From contig JANSWZ010000006.1 in assembly GCA_024743215.1 (NCBI GenBank), positions 1 through 64,000 of the forward strand: DNA of 64,000 nt. The letters are read 5' to 3'. This DNA is from Alphaproteobacteria bacterium (GTDB lineage: Bacteria > Pseudomonadota > Alphaproteobacteria > Rhizobiales > GCA-2746425). Both the position numbers and the translations under genes were made by a program. Below the pieces are notes generated by a model that was not told the origin of the DNA, searched no databases, and was given only the letters and a program-made list of their open reading frames with translations. Below are positions 47,021 through 54,754 of this stretch, in pieces. Position 1 is the stretch's first letter. Each line of letters begins with the position of its first letter.

Positions 47021-47142
47021 ACAGCCAAAATCCGCGCCATTGCAGCCATTCAGGAATTGAACGCTGACCTCATATCCGCTGAAAGCGAAATGTCTCGGTC
47101 TTCCAATGCATATTCTTTTGCCCATCAAATGACAATTCAATA

Positions 47143-47152
47143 TTGTATACAT
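47143..47152. promoter_or_regulatory. Candidate GntR/FCD operator
   Basis: TTGTATACAT contains the 8-bp palindrome TGTATACA, matching the T-N-G-T-N-N-N-A-C-N-A style of FCD-group operators. It lies between the gntR-type gene and the sigma-54 promoter of the transporter operon, about 110 bp upstream of that promoter. Confidence 0.5.
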
Positions 47153-47254
47153 TTTTTAATCATATCGTATCCGAAGTGATTAAATTTTGAGCACATTCGA
47201 CATTCCAACTTCAATAAAAACAGGAAAAATCAATTATTTCAGATACTTAAAAAC

Positions 47255-47270
47255 TGGCATGCTGTTTGCA
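47255..47270 (+). promoter_or_regulatory. Sigma-54 (RpoN) promoter of the ABC transporter operon
   Basis: TGGCATGCTGTTTGCA fits the -24/-12 consensus TGGCACG-N4-TTGCW at every fixed position except one T for C. GG and GC have the required spacing, and the predicted start near 47282 leaves a leader of about 20 bases before the ATPase ATG at 47303. Such promoters need an NtrC-type activator; no clear activator site was found upstream. Confidence 0.75.
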
Positions 47271-47302
47271 TTGTTCCTTGCTTAATCGTGAAAAGGCCGA
47301 GC

Positions 47303-48298
47303 ATGTCAGCGGATACCGATCTTGAACTCATCTCTGTTACCAAAAAATATGGTGATTCCGTCGCGGTTGATAACATCTCCATAAAGATCCCCCGCGGCTC
47401 CTATATTTGTTTGCTCGGGCCATCGGGCTGCGGAAAATCCTCCACCTTACGGATGATAGCTGGCCATGAAGCCATCACATCCGGTGACGTTCTCCTGAAT
47501 GGGAAGAATGTCACCGATCTGGCACCTGCCAAACGCGGGACTGCCATGATGTTCCAAAGCTACGCCTTGTTTCCTCATCTCAGTGTTACCGAGAATGTTG
47601 GTTTCAGCCTCAAAATGAAGGGGGTCGATAAGCCGACACGCGACGCCAGTGCCGCAAAGGCCTTGCAATTGGTCGATATGACCGAGTTTGGCGACCGGTT
47701 GCCGGCACAACTCTCGGGTGGACAACAGCAACGCGTGGCCCTTGCCCGAGCACTCATCACCGACCCGGCCATCCTGCTGCTGGATGAACCATTATCAGCA
47801 TTGGATCCGTTTCTGCGTCTCAGGATGCGCAGCGAACTAAAGCGGCTTCAACGCAGCCTCGGCATTTCCTTCGTACACGTTACGCACAGTCAGGACGAAG
47901 CACTGGCACTGGCCGACATTGTCATTGTCATGAACAATGGCGAGATCGAACAGGCAGGCCCTGCGGTTGAAATTTTCAACGCCCCGAAAACAGAATTTGT
48001 CGCCCGTTTCATGGGCGGACACAATGTCATCAAGGATGGTCTGAACGATCTGGCAATCCGAGCAGACAAAATCAAGATCACCAGTACAAAGACCGATGAT
48101 GCAACGGGCGTAGAGGCCGTAGTTCAGGATATCGAGTATCTGGGAACCAGCTTCTCGGTCACAGCCAGACGCGAGGACGGCACAGACCTCAATGTCACCG
48201 TGCCGGACGCTGCCTTTTCCAGCCACGCCATCGAAATCGGCCAGACAGTTTTTCTGAACTGGACGCCCGGCGACACCCATCACCTTAGCAACCCTTAA
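47303..48298 (+). CDS. ABC transporter ATP-binding protein (PotA type)
   Basis: Energy subunit, 331 aa, of a spermidine/putrescine-type importer. Walker A is GPSGCGKSSTLRMIAGHE, the Q-loop lies in MMFQSYALFPHLSVTENV, the ABC signature is LSGGQQQRVALARAL, Walker B is ILLLDEPLSALD, and the switch histidine is in VHVTHSQDEALALAD. A C-terminal TOBE-type domain (about 235-331) follows. The ATG at 47303 has AAAAGG six bases before it and is chosen over the GTG at 47288. Confidence 0.96.
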   Translation: MSADTDLELISVTKKYGDSVAVDNISIKIPRGSYICLLGPSGCGKSSTLRMIAGHEAITSGDVLLNGKNVTDLAPAKRGTAMMFQSYALFPHLSVTENVGFSLKMKGVDKPTRDASAAKALQLVDMTEFGDRLPAQLSGGQQQRVALARALITDPAILLLDEPLSALDPFLRLRMRSELKRLQRSLGISFVHVTHSQDEALALADIVIVMNNGEIEQAGPAVEIFNAPKTEFVARFMGGHNVIKDGLNDLAIRADKIKITSTKTDDATGVEAVVQDIEYLGTSFSVTARREDGTDLNVTVPDAAFSSHAIEIGQTVFLNWTPGDTHHLSNP

Positions 48299-48326
48299 AC
48301 ACAACCTATCAGGAGACTAAAAGCCT

Positions 48327-49628
48327 ATGACCAAATCCAACTCAACAAAAATCAACCCCGCCATCAGTCGGCGTAGCCTTCTCAAAAGCACTGCGGCGAC
48401 CGCCGGCGTTGCAATCGGCAGTGGTGCCATTACAGGATTTCCCACCATCTGGGCACAAAACATCAAGGATGTGACCCTGCGCCAGTTCGGCACCGGCGTA
48501 TCAAACCTCAATGAAGTCGCAGACAAGGTGAAAGAAGACCTTGGTTTCACCCTGGAAATGACGGCACTGGATTCTGACAGCGTCACCCAACGTGCGGCCA
48601 CTCAGCCGAAAAGCTTCGACATTGCAGATATTGAATACTGGATTTGCAAAAAAGTCTGGCCCACTGGCAACCTTCAGGCCATGGACACATCCAAGATCAA
48701 GAATTACGACAAGATTGTCGGCATTTTCCGCAATGGCAAACTCACCCCTGAAAGCGTGATTGCACAGGGCACGGCACCACACTCTGTCGGCTTTGTGGAA
48801 GGCCCGGGTGGCACCAGCTTTGTAGACAATGAGTCTGGCTGGATGACCCTCATCCCAACCATTTATAATGCAGACACGCTCGGCATCCGCCCAGACCTGA
48901 TTGGCCGTCCAATCGATACATGGGCAGAACTGCTCAACCCGGAATTCAAGGGCAAAGCCTCCATTCTTGACATTTCGTCGATTGGCATCATGGACATGGC
49001 CATGGTCTGCGAAGCTATGGGCGAAGTGACCTATGGCGACAAGGGCAACATGACCAAAGAAGAAATCGACAAAACCATCGGTATCTTCACAGAAGCCAAG
49101 AAGAACGGCCAGTTCCGCGCATTCTGGAAATCATTTGATGAAAGCGTGAACCTGATGGCTTCCGGCGAGGTTGTGATCCAGTCCATGTGGTCCCCGGCCA
49201 TCACGGCAGTAAAATCGAAAGGCATTCCATGTGTCTATCAGCCGCTGAAAGAAGGGTACCGGTCCTGGGGCGGTGGCATTGGCCTCTCCTCCAATCTGTC
49301 CGGTCTGGAACTCGATGCAGCCTATGAATACATCAACTGGTATCTTGATGGCTGGGTCGGCGGCTTCCTGATGCGCCAGGGTTACTATTCCGCTGTGCCT
49401 GAAACATCCAAGAACTACATGTCAGAAGACGAATGGGGCTTCTGGTTTGAAGGCAAGGCAGCAGCTGGCGACATCGTCAACCCGCAAGGAGACGTCATCG
49501 AGAAGGCCGGCGCTGTGCGTGACGGGGGCGCCTTCGAAGAGCGGATGGGCCGCGTGGCCTGCTGGAATGCGGTCATGGATGAAAATCAGTACATGGTTCG
49601 CAAGTGGAATGAATTCATTGCCGCCTGA
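48327..49628 (+). CDS. ABC transporter substrate-binding protein (PotD-like), Tat-exported
   Basis: Periplasmic solute-binding protein of 433 aa. The N-terminus carries a twin-arginine signal (ISRRSLLKSTAATAGVAIG) and a cleavage region near IWAQ, so it is probably folded before export. The mature protein has the extracellular solute-binding type 1 fold (SGWMTLIPTIYNADTLGI, IDTWAELLNPEFKGKASIL, SGEVVIQSMWSPAITAV). The ligand cannot be read directly; a polyamine, an amino-acid derivative or a hydantoin-type compound would fit the neighbours. It follows the ATPase gene by 28 bp. Confidence 0.93.
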   Translation: MTKSNSTKINPAISRRSLLKSTAATAGVAIGSGAITGFPTIWAQNIKDVTLRQFGTGVSNLNEVADKVKEDLGFTLEMTALDSDSVTQRAATQPKSFDIADIEYWICKKVWPTGNLQAMDTSKIKNYDKIVGIFRNGKLTPESVIAQGTAPHSVGFVEGPGGTSFVDNESGWMTLIPTIYNADTLGIRPDLIGRPIDTWAELLNPEFKGKASILDISSIGIMDMAMVCEAMGEVTYGDKGNMTKEEIDKTIGIFTEAKKNGQFRAFWKSFDESVNLMASGEVVIQSMWSPAITAVKSKGIPCVYQPLKEGYRSWGGGIGLSSNLSGLELDAAYEYINWYLDGWVGGFLMRQGYYSAVPETSKNYMSEDEWGFWFEGKAAAGDIVNPQGDVIEKAGAVRDGGAFEERMGRVACWNAVMDENQYMVRKWNEFIAA

Positions 49629-49639
49629 CGTTCGATAAT

Positions 49640-49673
49640 CCCCGCCTCGCGCCCACCGGGCGCGGGGCTTTCT
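49640..49673 (+). terminator. Intra-operon hairpin after the binding-protein gene
   Basis: CGCGCCC-ACC-GGGCGCG (49648-49664), extended by CCCCG/GGGG pairing and followed by CTTTCTCCC. It stands between the substrate-binding gene and the first permease gene. It may partly terminate or protect the upstream mRNA, giving more binding protein than permease, as in many importer operons. Confidence 0.65.
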
Positions 49674-49693
49674 CCCTCCCAACGGATTCTGCT

Positions 49694-50557
49694 GTGTTTA
49701 AAAAGTCCACTGCGAATGATCTTGTCGGATGGCTTCTCGCGTCACCGCTTCTGGTCATTCTGGCCCTTTTCCTGGTGCTGCCGATTTGCATGATTGTGGC
49801 TGTCAGTTTCTGGGGAGCAACAGAGTTTTCGATCTACCCTGCGTTTCAGTTCGAGAACTATCAGTATCTGTTTGAATCCTCGGTGACATATGCGGTCTTC
49901 TTCAAGACCTTCCTGTTCACGATCATCACATGGTTCTTTTGCCTGATCATCGGTTTTACCGTTGCCTATTTTCTGGCCTTCCATGTCCACAGCCTCACCT
50001 GGCAGATCGCGCTTTTCCTGCTTTGCACCATCCCCTTCTGGACATCGAACATCATACGCATGATTTCGTGGATTCCCTTTTTGGGGCGAAATGGCATTGC
50101 CAACCAGTCGCTCATGTCCCTCGGCATCATTGACGAGCCTCTTGAATGGCTGCTGTTTTCAGATTTCGCTGTCGTTCTGGCTTTTGTGCATCTTTATGCG
50201 CTGTTTATGGTTGTGCCCATTTTCAACACCATGATGCGCATCGACAAATCACTGCTGGAAGCAGCACGAGACGCTGGCGCAAGCGGCTTTCAGACACTGA
50301 CAAATATCATCATTCCCCTGACCAAACCCGGCATCATGATTGGGTCAATCTTTGTCGTGACCCTGGTCATGGGCGACTTCATAACCGTGCGCTTTATGAG
50401 CGGCTCCCAATCCGCCAATGTAGGCCGGTTGATTTCCAATGATGTTGCACTGCTCCGCTACCCGTCAGCTGCAGCCACCTCTGTCATCCTTCTCATCACC
50501 GTTCTGATAACCATCGGCATCATGCTGCGTTTCGTGAACATTCGGAAGGAGTTGTAA
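49694..50557 (+). CDS. ABC transporter permease (PotB-like)
   Basis: Inner-membrane permease of 287 aa with six predicted membrane segments. The EAA loop that contacts the ATPase is LEAARDAGASGFQTLTNIII at about residues 191-210. The start codon is GTG at 49694. The second permease gene begins one base after its stop codon, so the two are coupled. Confidence 0.95.
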   Translation: MFKKSTANDLVGWLLASPLLVILALFLVLPICMIVAVSFWGATEFSIYPAFQFENYQYLFESSVTYAVFFKTFLFTIITWFFCLIIGFTVAYFLAFHVHSLTWQIALFLLCTIPFWTSNIIRMISWIPFLGRNGIANQSLMSLGIIDEPLEWLLFSDFAVVLAFVHLYALFMVVPIFNTMMRIDKSLLEAARDAGASGFQTLTNIIIPLTKPGIMIGSIFVVTLVMGDFITVRFMSGSQSANVGRLISNDVALLRYPSAAATSVILLITVLITIGIMLRFVNIRKEL

Positions 50558-50558
50558 G

Positions 50559-51401
50559 ATGCAGGAAGGACGCAGCCGATCATTTTACATTCTGGCAGCA
50601 TTTTTTGCGCTGTTCATCCTGTTCCTCTATGGGCCAACCATCACCATTGCCATCCTGTCATTCCAGGGGCCGAAGGGCGGCCTGACCTTCCCCATGAACG
50701 GCGTTTCGCTGCATTGGTTCCACGATCTTTTCGAACAACAGGCTGTTGGTGACATCTGGGGGTCATTCCGCAGATCATTTGCTCTGGGTCTGATGGTCAT
50801 GGTGACTACGGTTGTCATCTCCGTGATGGCTGGCCTTGCTTTCCGCAAACGCTTTTGGGGATCTGGTATCCTGTTCTATCTGGTCATCACCAGTCTGATC
50901 ATTCCATCGATTCTGGTATCGCTGGGTGTGGGCCTGATTTTCAATCAGCTTGGCTTTGATATCCACTGGACAACATCTGGCTTCGGCTCTCAACTGACCT
51001 GGACCCTGCCCTTCGGCCTGCTGATCATGTTCGCCGTCTTCAATCGCTTTGACAAAGCCTATGAGGAAGCGGCCCGTGATCTGGGAGCAACATCATGGCA
51101 GACCATCCGCTATGTGGTTCTGCCCATCATCGCCCCCAGCCTCATCGGCGTCGCTCTGTTTGGCTTCACATTGTCCTATGATGAATTCGCGCGCACGCTT
51201 CTGACATCGGGGTCCTACAACACATTGCCGCTGGAAATTTTCGGCATGACCACCAATGTCACATCACCTGTGCTTTATGCGCTTGGCACGCTCACAACCG
51301 TGTTTTCACTTTTGATCATCGGGGCCTTCCTCCTGATCGCCTATAGCGCCAGACGCCGACAAGCGGCCAAGGGTTCGAATGCCGGCGACGGGATGGTTTA
51401 A
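50559..51401 (+). CDS. ABC transporter permease (PotC-like)
   Basis: Second inner-membrane permease, 280 aa with six predicted membrane segments, beginning with FYILAAFFALFILFLYGPTI. The EAA loop is YEEAARDLGATSWQTIRYVV at about residues 168-187. It completes a heterodimeric importer with the preceding permease; the racemase-like gene starts three bases after its stop. Confidence 0.95.
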   Translation: MQEGRSRSFYILAAFFALFILFLYGPTITIAILSFQGPKGGLTFPMNGVSLHWFHDLFEQQAVGDIWGSFRRSFALGLMVMVTTVVISVMAGLAFRKRFWGSGILFYLVITSLIIPSILVSLGVGLIFNQLGFDIHWTTSGFGSQLTWTLPFGLLIMFAVFNRFDKAYEEAARDLGATSWQTIRYVVLPIIAPSLIGVALFGFTLSYDEFARTLLTSGSYNTLPLEIFGMTTNVTSPVLYALGTLTTVFSLLIIGAFLLIAYSARRRQAAKGSNAGDGMV

Positions 51402-51404
51402 ACC

Positions 51405-52064
51405 GTGCCCACCCGCATCTTAATCATCAATCCGAACAGCACAGCGGCCATGACCGCCGAGATCGCAGAGGCCGCCAGTGCCTTTGCGCACACGGGCACA
51501 AGCATCACAGCGGTCAACCCGCCAGACGGCCCGGCCAGCATTCAAGGTCCGGAAGATGGAAAAGCATGTCTCCCCGGCCTCTTCAAGCTCTTTGATGAGA
51601 CCCTGAATGATCAGACCTATGACGCAGTTCTGATTGCATGTTTTGATGACACCGGGCTGTTTGACCTTAAAAAACGTGTGTCCATTCCCGTCATTGGTAT
51701 TGGCGAAGCAGCCTTTCATGCAGCCGCCATGTTGGGCCGCACTTTTTCCACGGTCACGACTTTATCGGTCTCCATCCCGGTTATTGAAAACAACATCAAA
51801 GCCTATGGGTTTGCAGATCAAAGCATACGGGTGCGCGCCTCTGAAGTGCCTGTTCTTGAAGTCGGGCAGCAAACCCGGCAAATCATTCACGCCGAAGCGC
51901 GCCGAGCGTGCGAAGAAGACAAATGTGACGTCATCGTCCTGGGCTGCGCCGGTATGGCTGGTCTTGCTCAGTCACTCAGCACCCAGTTGGAGCGCCCGGT
52001 TGTTGATGGGGTAAGTGCTGGAATGGGCTTTTGTCAGACCCTGGCAAACATGCACGCCGCTTAG
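51405..52064 (+). CDS. Asp/Glu/hydantoin racemase family protein
   Basis: Protein of 219 aa with the two-cysteine racemase layout: ILIINPNSTAAMTAEIAEAA at the N-terminus, one catalytic cysteine in VLIACFDDTGLFD and the other in VIVLGCAGMAGLAQSL. Hydantoin racemases, allantoin racemases and maleate isomerases share this pattern. Its GTG lies three bases after the second permease gene, so it belongs to the importer operon and probably acts on the imported solute, most likely a nitrogenous compound given the sigma-54 promoter. That link is inference. Confidence 0.9.
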   Translation: MPTRILIINPNSTAAMTAEIAEAASAFAHTGTSITAVNPPDGPASIQGPEDGKACLPGLFKLFDETLNDQTYDAVLIACFDDTGLFDLKKRVSIPVIGIGEAAFHAAAMLGRTFSTVTTLSVSIPVIENNIKAYGFADQSIRVRASEVPVLEVGQQTRQIIHAEARRACEEDKCDVIVLGCAGMAGLAQSLSTQLERPVVDGVSAGMGFCQTLANMHAA

Positions 52065-52110
52065 GCAAAAATTCCACCCTTCAGCTGGTAACTCTCGTCA
52101 AGGAATTGAC

Positions 52111-52128
52111 ATAGTGTATATTCACTAT
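52111..52128. promoter_or_regulatory. MarR operator 1 (autoregulatory)
   Basis: ATAGTGTATATTCACTAT, an inverted repeat ATAGTG/CACTAT with a six-base centre, immediately downstream of a TTGAC(A) box (52106) and 11 bases before the marR-type ATG. Its left two thirds are identical to operator 2 at 52597-52611. Confidence 0.7.
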
Positions 52129-52139
52129 AGTAAGGGTGC

Positions 52140-52574
52140 ATGACTAAATCGATGGCAACGGAAGATGATTTTTCGCAGTGTCTGCTCTTGAACACCATCA
52201 AGGCAGCCCGATCGCTGTCGCGCAGATATGACGCCAGGCTCAAACCCTATGGGGTAACGGTCGCACAATTTACGGTCATGATGCTGGTGCGCCACAATGA
52301 GGGTAAAGCCATCAATGCAATTGCAAAACGCATTGCCATGGAGCGCACAACACTAACGCGGAACATAGACCTGCTTGCACGTAAAGGACTGGTCGTGAAA
52401 GAGTTCGCTGAAAAAGGCAACGTGAAAACATGCCGCCTAACAGACACAGGCGATGCGCTCCTCGATGAACTGATTCCGGCCTGGCATGCGGCTCGCCAGG
52501 AATTACAGACATTGCTGACGGGACGAGACCCCGACGAATATCTGGCAATCCTGCAAACTTTGTCAAAGGGTTAG
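52140..52574 (+). CDS. MarR-family transcriptional regulator
   Basis: Winged-helix dimer of 144 aa. The DNA-binding part is visible in VTVAQFTVMMLVRHNEGKAI, AIAKRIAMERTTLTRNIDLL and the wing GLVVKEFAEKGNVKTCRLTD. An ATG four codons in (52152) is an alternative start; neither has a clear ribosome binding site, and the mRNA from a promoter at the operator would be nearly leaderless. The palindromes before this gene and before the ketoacyl synthase gene 53 bp downstream suggest it represses both. Confidence 0.92.
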   Translation: MTKSMATEDDFSQCLLLNTIKAARSLSRRYDARLKPYGVTVAQFTVMMLVRHNEGKAINAIAKRIAMERTTLTRNIDLLARKGLVVKEFAEKGNVKTCRLTDTGDALLDELIPAWHAARQELQTLLTGRDPDEYLAILQTLSKG

Positions 52575-52599
52575 CGAGCCATTATTTTTGACTTGTATA

Positions 52600-52611
52600 G
52601 TGTATATACAC
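52600..52611. promoter_or_regulatory. MarR operator 2, before the ketoacyl synthase gene
   Basis: GTGTATATACAC, a perfect 12-bp palindrome inside a longer match (ATAGTGTATAT from 52597) to operator 1. A TTGACT box lies at 52588-52593 and AAGGAG follows at 52613, so a bound repressor would cover the promoter of the 52628 gene. Confidence 0.7.
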
Positions 52612-52627
52612 AAAGGAGATCAATGAG

Positions 52628-53914
52628 ATGCAGTTTGAATTTCGAACCACCGATCCAATCGTTGTCACAGGTCTGGGAACTGTTTCGCCGCTCGGAGTTG
52701 GCGTCAAGAATAATTGGCGCCGACTGATTGCCGGGCAAAGTGGCATTGGTGCCAACACGCGCTTTGACGTTACAGAATTCGGTTCCAAAATTGCAGGTCT
52801 TGTTCCCTCCAAAGCTGAAAGCCCGGACGGATTTGACCCATTGGATTTCATGGATCGCAAGGACATCAGAAAGACGGATCTGTTCATTCATTATGCAATC
52901 GCCGCCACCGAGGAAGCGCTACAGCAGGCAGGTTGGAAACCTGACAGCGATGACCAGAAAGCACGCACAGCTACGATTATTGGCACCGGCATTGGCGGCT
53001 TGCCGGTCATTACCAATGCGGTCGAGACACTGGCTGAAAAAGGTCCGCGCAGACTGTCTCCTTTTGTGGTTCCAGCCTTCCTGCCGAATCTGGCCGCAGG
53101 ACATATTTCCATTCGTCATGGATTTGCCGGGCCGATTGGGACGCCGGTTACAGCCTGTGCAGCCTCAACACAGGCCATTGGTGATGGCATGCGCTTGATC
53201 TTAAGCGGCGAGACGGATGTTGCCGTTTGCGGTGGTTCAGATGCCTGCGTCGATCCGGTGGGCATTGGTGGTTTTGGGGCTGCAAGGGCCCTATCAACCA
53301 ACTTCAACGAGACCCCCGAAACAGCATCCCGTCCATTTGATAAACAACATGATGGCTTTGTCCTGTCCGAAGGCGCTGCCACCATCATCATCGAACGTCT
53401 CAGTCACGCCAGAAAGCGCGGCGCTCAACCGCTCGCAATTCTGGCTGGTTACGGCACGTCAGCGGACGCCTATCACATTACCGCTGGGCGGCCTGATGGA
53501 TCTGGTGGGGCTTTTGCCATGAACCTGGCCCTGGAAATGGCCGGTGTAAAACCGCAGGACATTGATTACGTCAATGCGCACAGCACCTCGACGCCCGTTG
53601 GCGATGCTGCAGAGATTACTGCATTGCGATCCGTCTTTCAGGACCGTGGAAAGGATTTGCCCGTAACGTCAACAAAATCCGCAACGGGTCATTTGCTGGG
53701 CGCAGCGGGTGCAATTGAGGCCGTTTATTCCATTATGGCACTGCAGAACAACATAATTCCCTGTGGTCTGAACATAGATGATCCCGAGCCCAACGCGGAT
53801 ATTTTTGACCTTGTTGCAAACACACCAATGGAAAAGCAATTGAACACTGTGCTTTCGAACAGTCTTGGCTTTGGCGGCGTCAATGCGTGCCTGGTACTGA
53901 AGCGTTTCGTATGA
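52628..53914 (+). CDS. Beta-ketoacyl-ACP synthase (KAS I/II, FabF-like), stand-alone
   Basis: Condensing enzyme of 428 aa. The catalytic triad is complete: the cysteine in VTACAASTQAIGDGM, the histidine in NAHSTSTPVGD, and the lysine-histidine pair in KSATGHLLGAAGA. No acyl carrier protein, reductase or dehydratase gene is adjacent, and it is paired with a MarR regulator, so it is more likely an accessory or inducible KAS than the housekeeping FabF, which usually follows acpP. It could alter membrane fatty acids in response to a signal. AAGGAG lies nine bases before the ATG. Confidence 0.93.
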   Translation: MQFEFRTTDPIVVTGLGTVSPLGVGVKNNWRRLIAGQSGIGANTRFDVTEFGSKIAGLVPSKAESPDGFDPLDFMDRKDIRKTDLFIHYAIAATEEALQQAGWKPDSDDQKARTATIIGTGIGGLPVITNAVETLAEKGPRRLSPFVVPAFLPNLAAGHISIRHGFAGPIGTPVTACAASTQAIGDGMRLILSGETDVAVCGGSDACVDPVGIGGFGAARALSTNFNETPETASRPFDKQHDGFVLSEGAATIIIERLSHARKRGAQPLAILAGYGTSADAYHITAGRPDGSGGAFAMNLALEMAGVKPQDIDYVNAHSTSTPVGDAAEITALRSVFQDRGKDLPVTSTKSATGHLLGAAGAIEAVYSIMALQNNIIPCGLNIDDPEPNADIFDLVANTPMEKQLNTVLSNSLGFGGVNACLVLKRFV

Positions 53915-53985
53915 ACACCCACCCTGGACGGCTCACGAAACCCTCATTCACCAGACAATGCTCATTGGAGGCTGCTGTTCCAAGT

Positions 53986-54010
53986 CTGTCGCCTTGAAAC
54001 GAAGCGACAG
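53986..54010. repeat. Inverted repeat between convergent genes
   Basis: CTGTCGC and GCGACAG, perfect seven-base arms 11 bases apart, in the gap between the ketoacyl synthase and DUF1349 genes. No T-run follows on either strand, so termination is only possible, not shown. Confidence 0.5.
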
Positions 54011-54084
54011 GAATACCGGGTCTGCTGTCTCCAAAAAAACACTCAGTGAACTTTTCGGCGGCGATCAGATGGGGCATGAAGGCT

Positions 54085-54672
54085 TCATTCATGAAGCTCT
54101 TTCACCTGCGGATCAGTCAACGACCATTCATGAAAGCGGGCCTTGAAGCCGGCCCGTTCCGGGGAGCAAAGATAGGGTCCGACATGAACTGTTGTGGCGG
54201 CATCGGGAAGCGGAGCGAGGCGAGCCATTTGCCATCCATCTTTCCCCCGATGTTGCATCAGCAACACATTGCCCAGACGGGTGATGCGCAATGTCACCGG
54301 CCCGTCAAGCGACACAGATTGCGCCGACCAGTCGGAAAAACCGTCTGTGACGACAACGCTGAGATGTGTTGCCCCGTCGGTCAGCTCAACACCGAACTTC
54401 ACCCATGCGGTCGGCCCCGACCGTACCATCAGCCCTGCCTGATCATACAGCGTCTGATAATCTCCGCTGAACGTCAGAACCGTACTGAAATCCTCCGAGC
54501 TCTTTTGAAGCAGCGCATGTCCATCATCCCGTTCAAATCCGTAATGTGTCCGTTGCCAGAAATCGGTTTTGTCTCCCGATGTCGCATGCAGCAGGCCATC
54601 CGCATCAATCGACCAGTAATCCGGCTCATTCAGCCACGACATATCCGCCCAGTTTTGCGTTGTTTTTGCCAT
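54085..54672 (-). CDS. DUF1349 family protein (concanavalin-like fold)
   Basis: Protein of 195 aa; members have a beta-sandwich fold related to regulation-of-enolase protein 1 of yeast and to lectin-like domains. Visible blocks are DADGLLHATSGDKTDFWQRT, GDYQTLYDQAGLMVRSGPTA, WVKFGVELTDGATHLSVVVT and HVGPYLCSPERAGFKARFHE. The ATG at 54672, preceded by AGGA ten bases away, fits the family start; the frame is open to 54780 but would overlap the transporter gene. Function unknown. Confidence 0.88.
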   Translation of the reverse strand: MAKTTQNWADMSWLNEPDYWSIDADGLLHATSGDKTDFWQRTHYGFERDDGHALLQKSSEDFSTVLTFSGDYQTLYDQAGLMVRSGPTAWVKFGVELTDGATHLSVVVTDGFSDWSAQSVSLDGPVTLRITRLGNVLLMQHRGKDGWQMARLAPLPDAATTVHVGPYLCSPERAGFKARFHEWSLTDPQVKELHE

Positions 54673-54754
54673 TCGATCCGATCCTTTTTCCGATAGATGC
54701 CAATACATGAGACGCAAAACATTGGGTGCGAACACATAACGGTTTTTACGAGCC

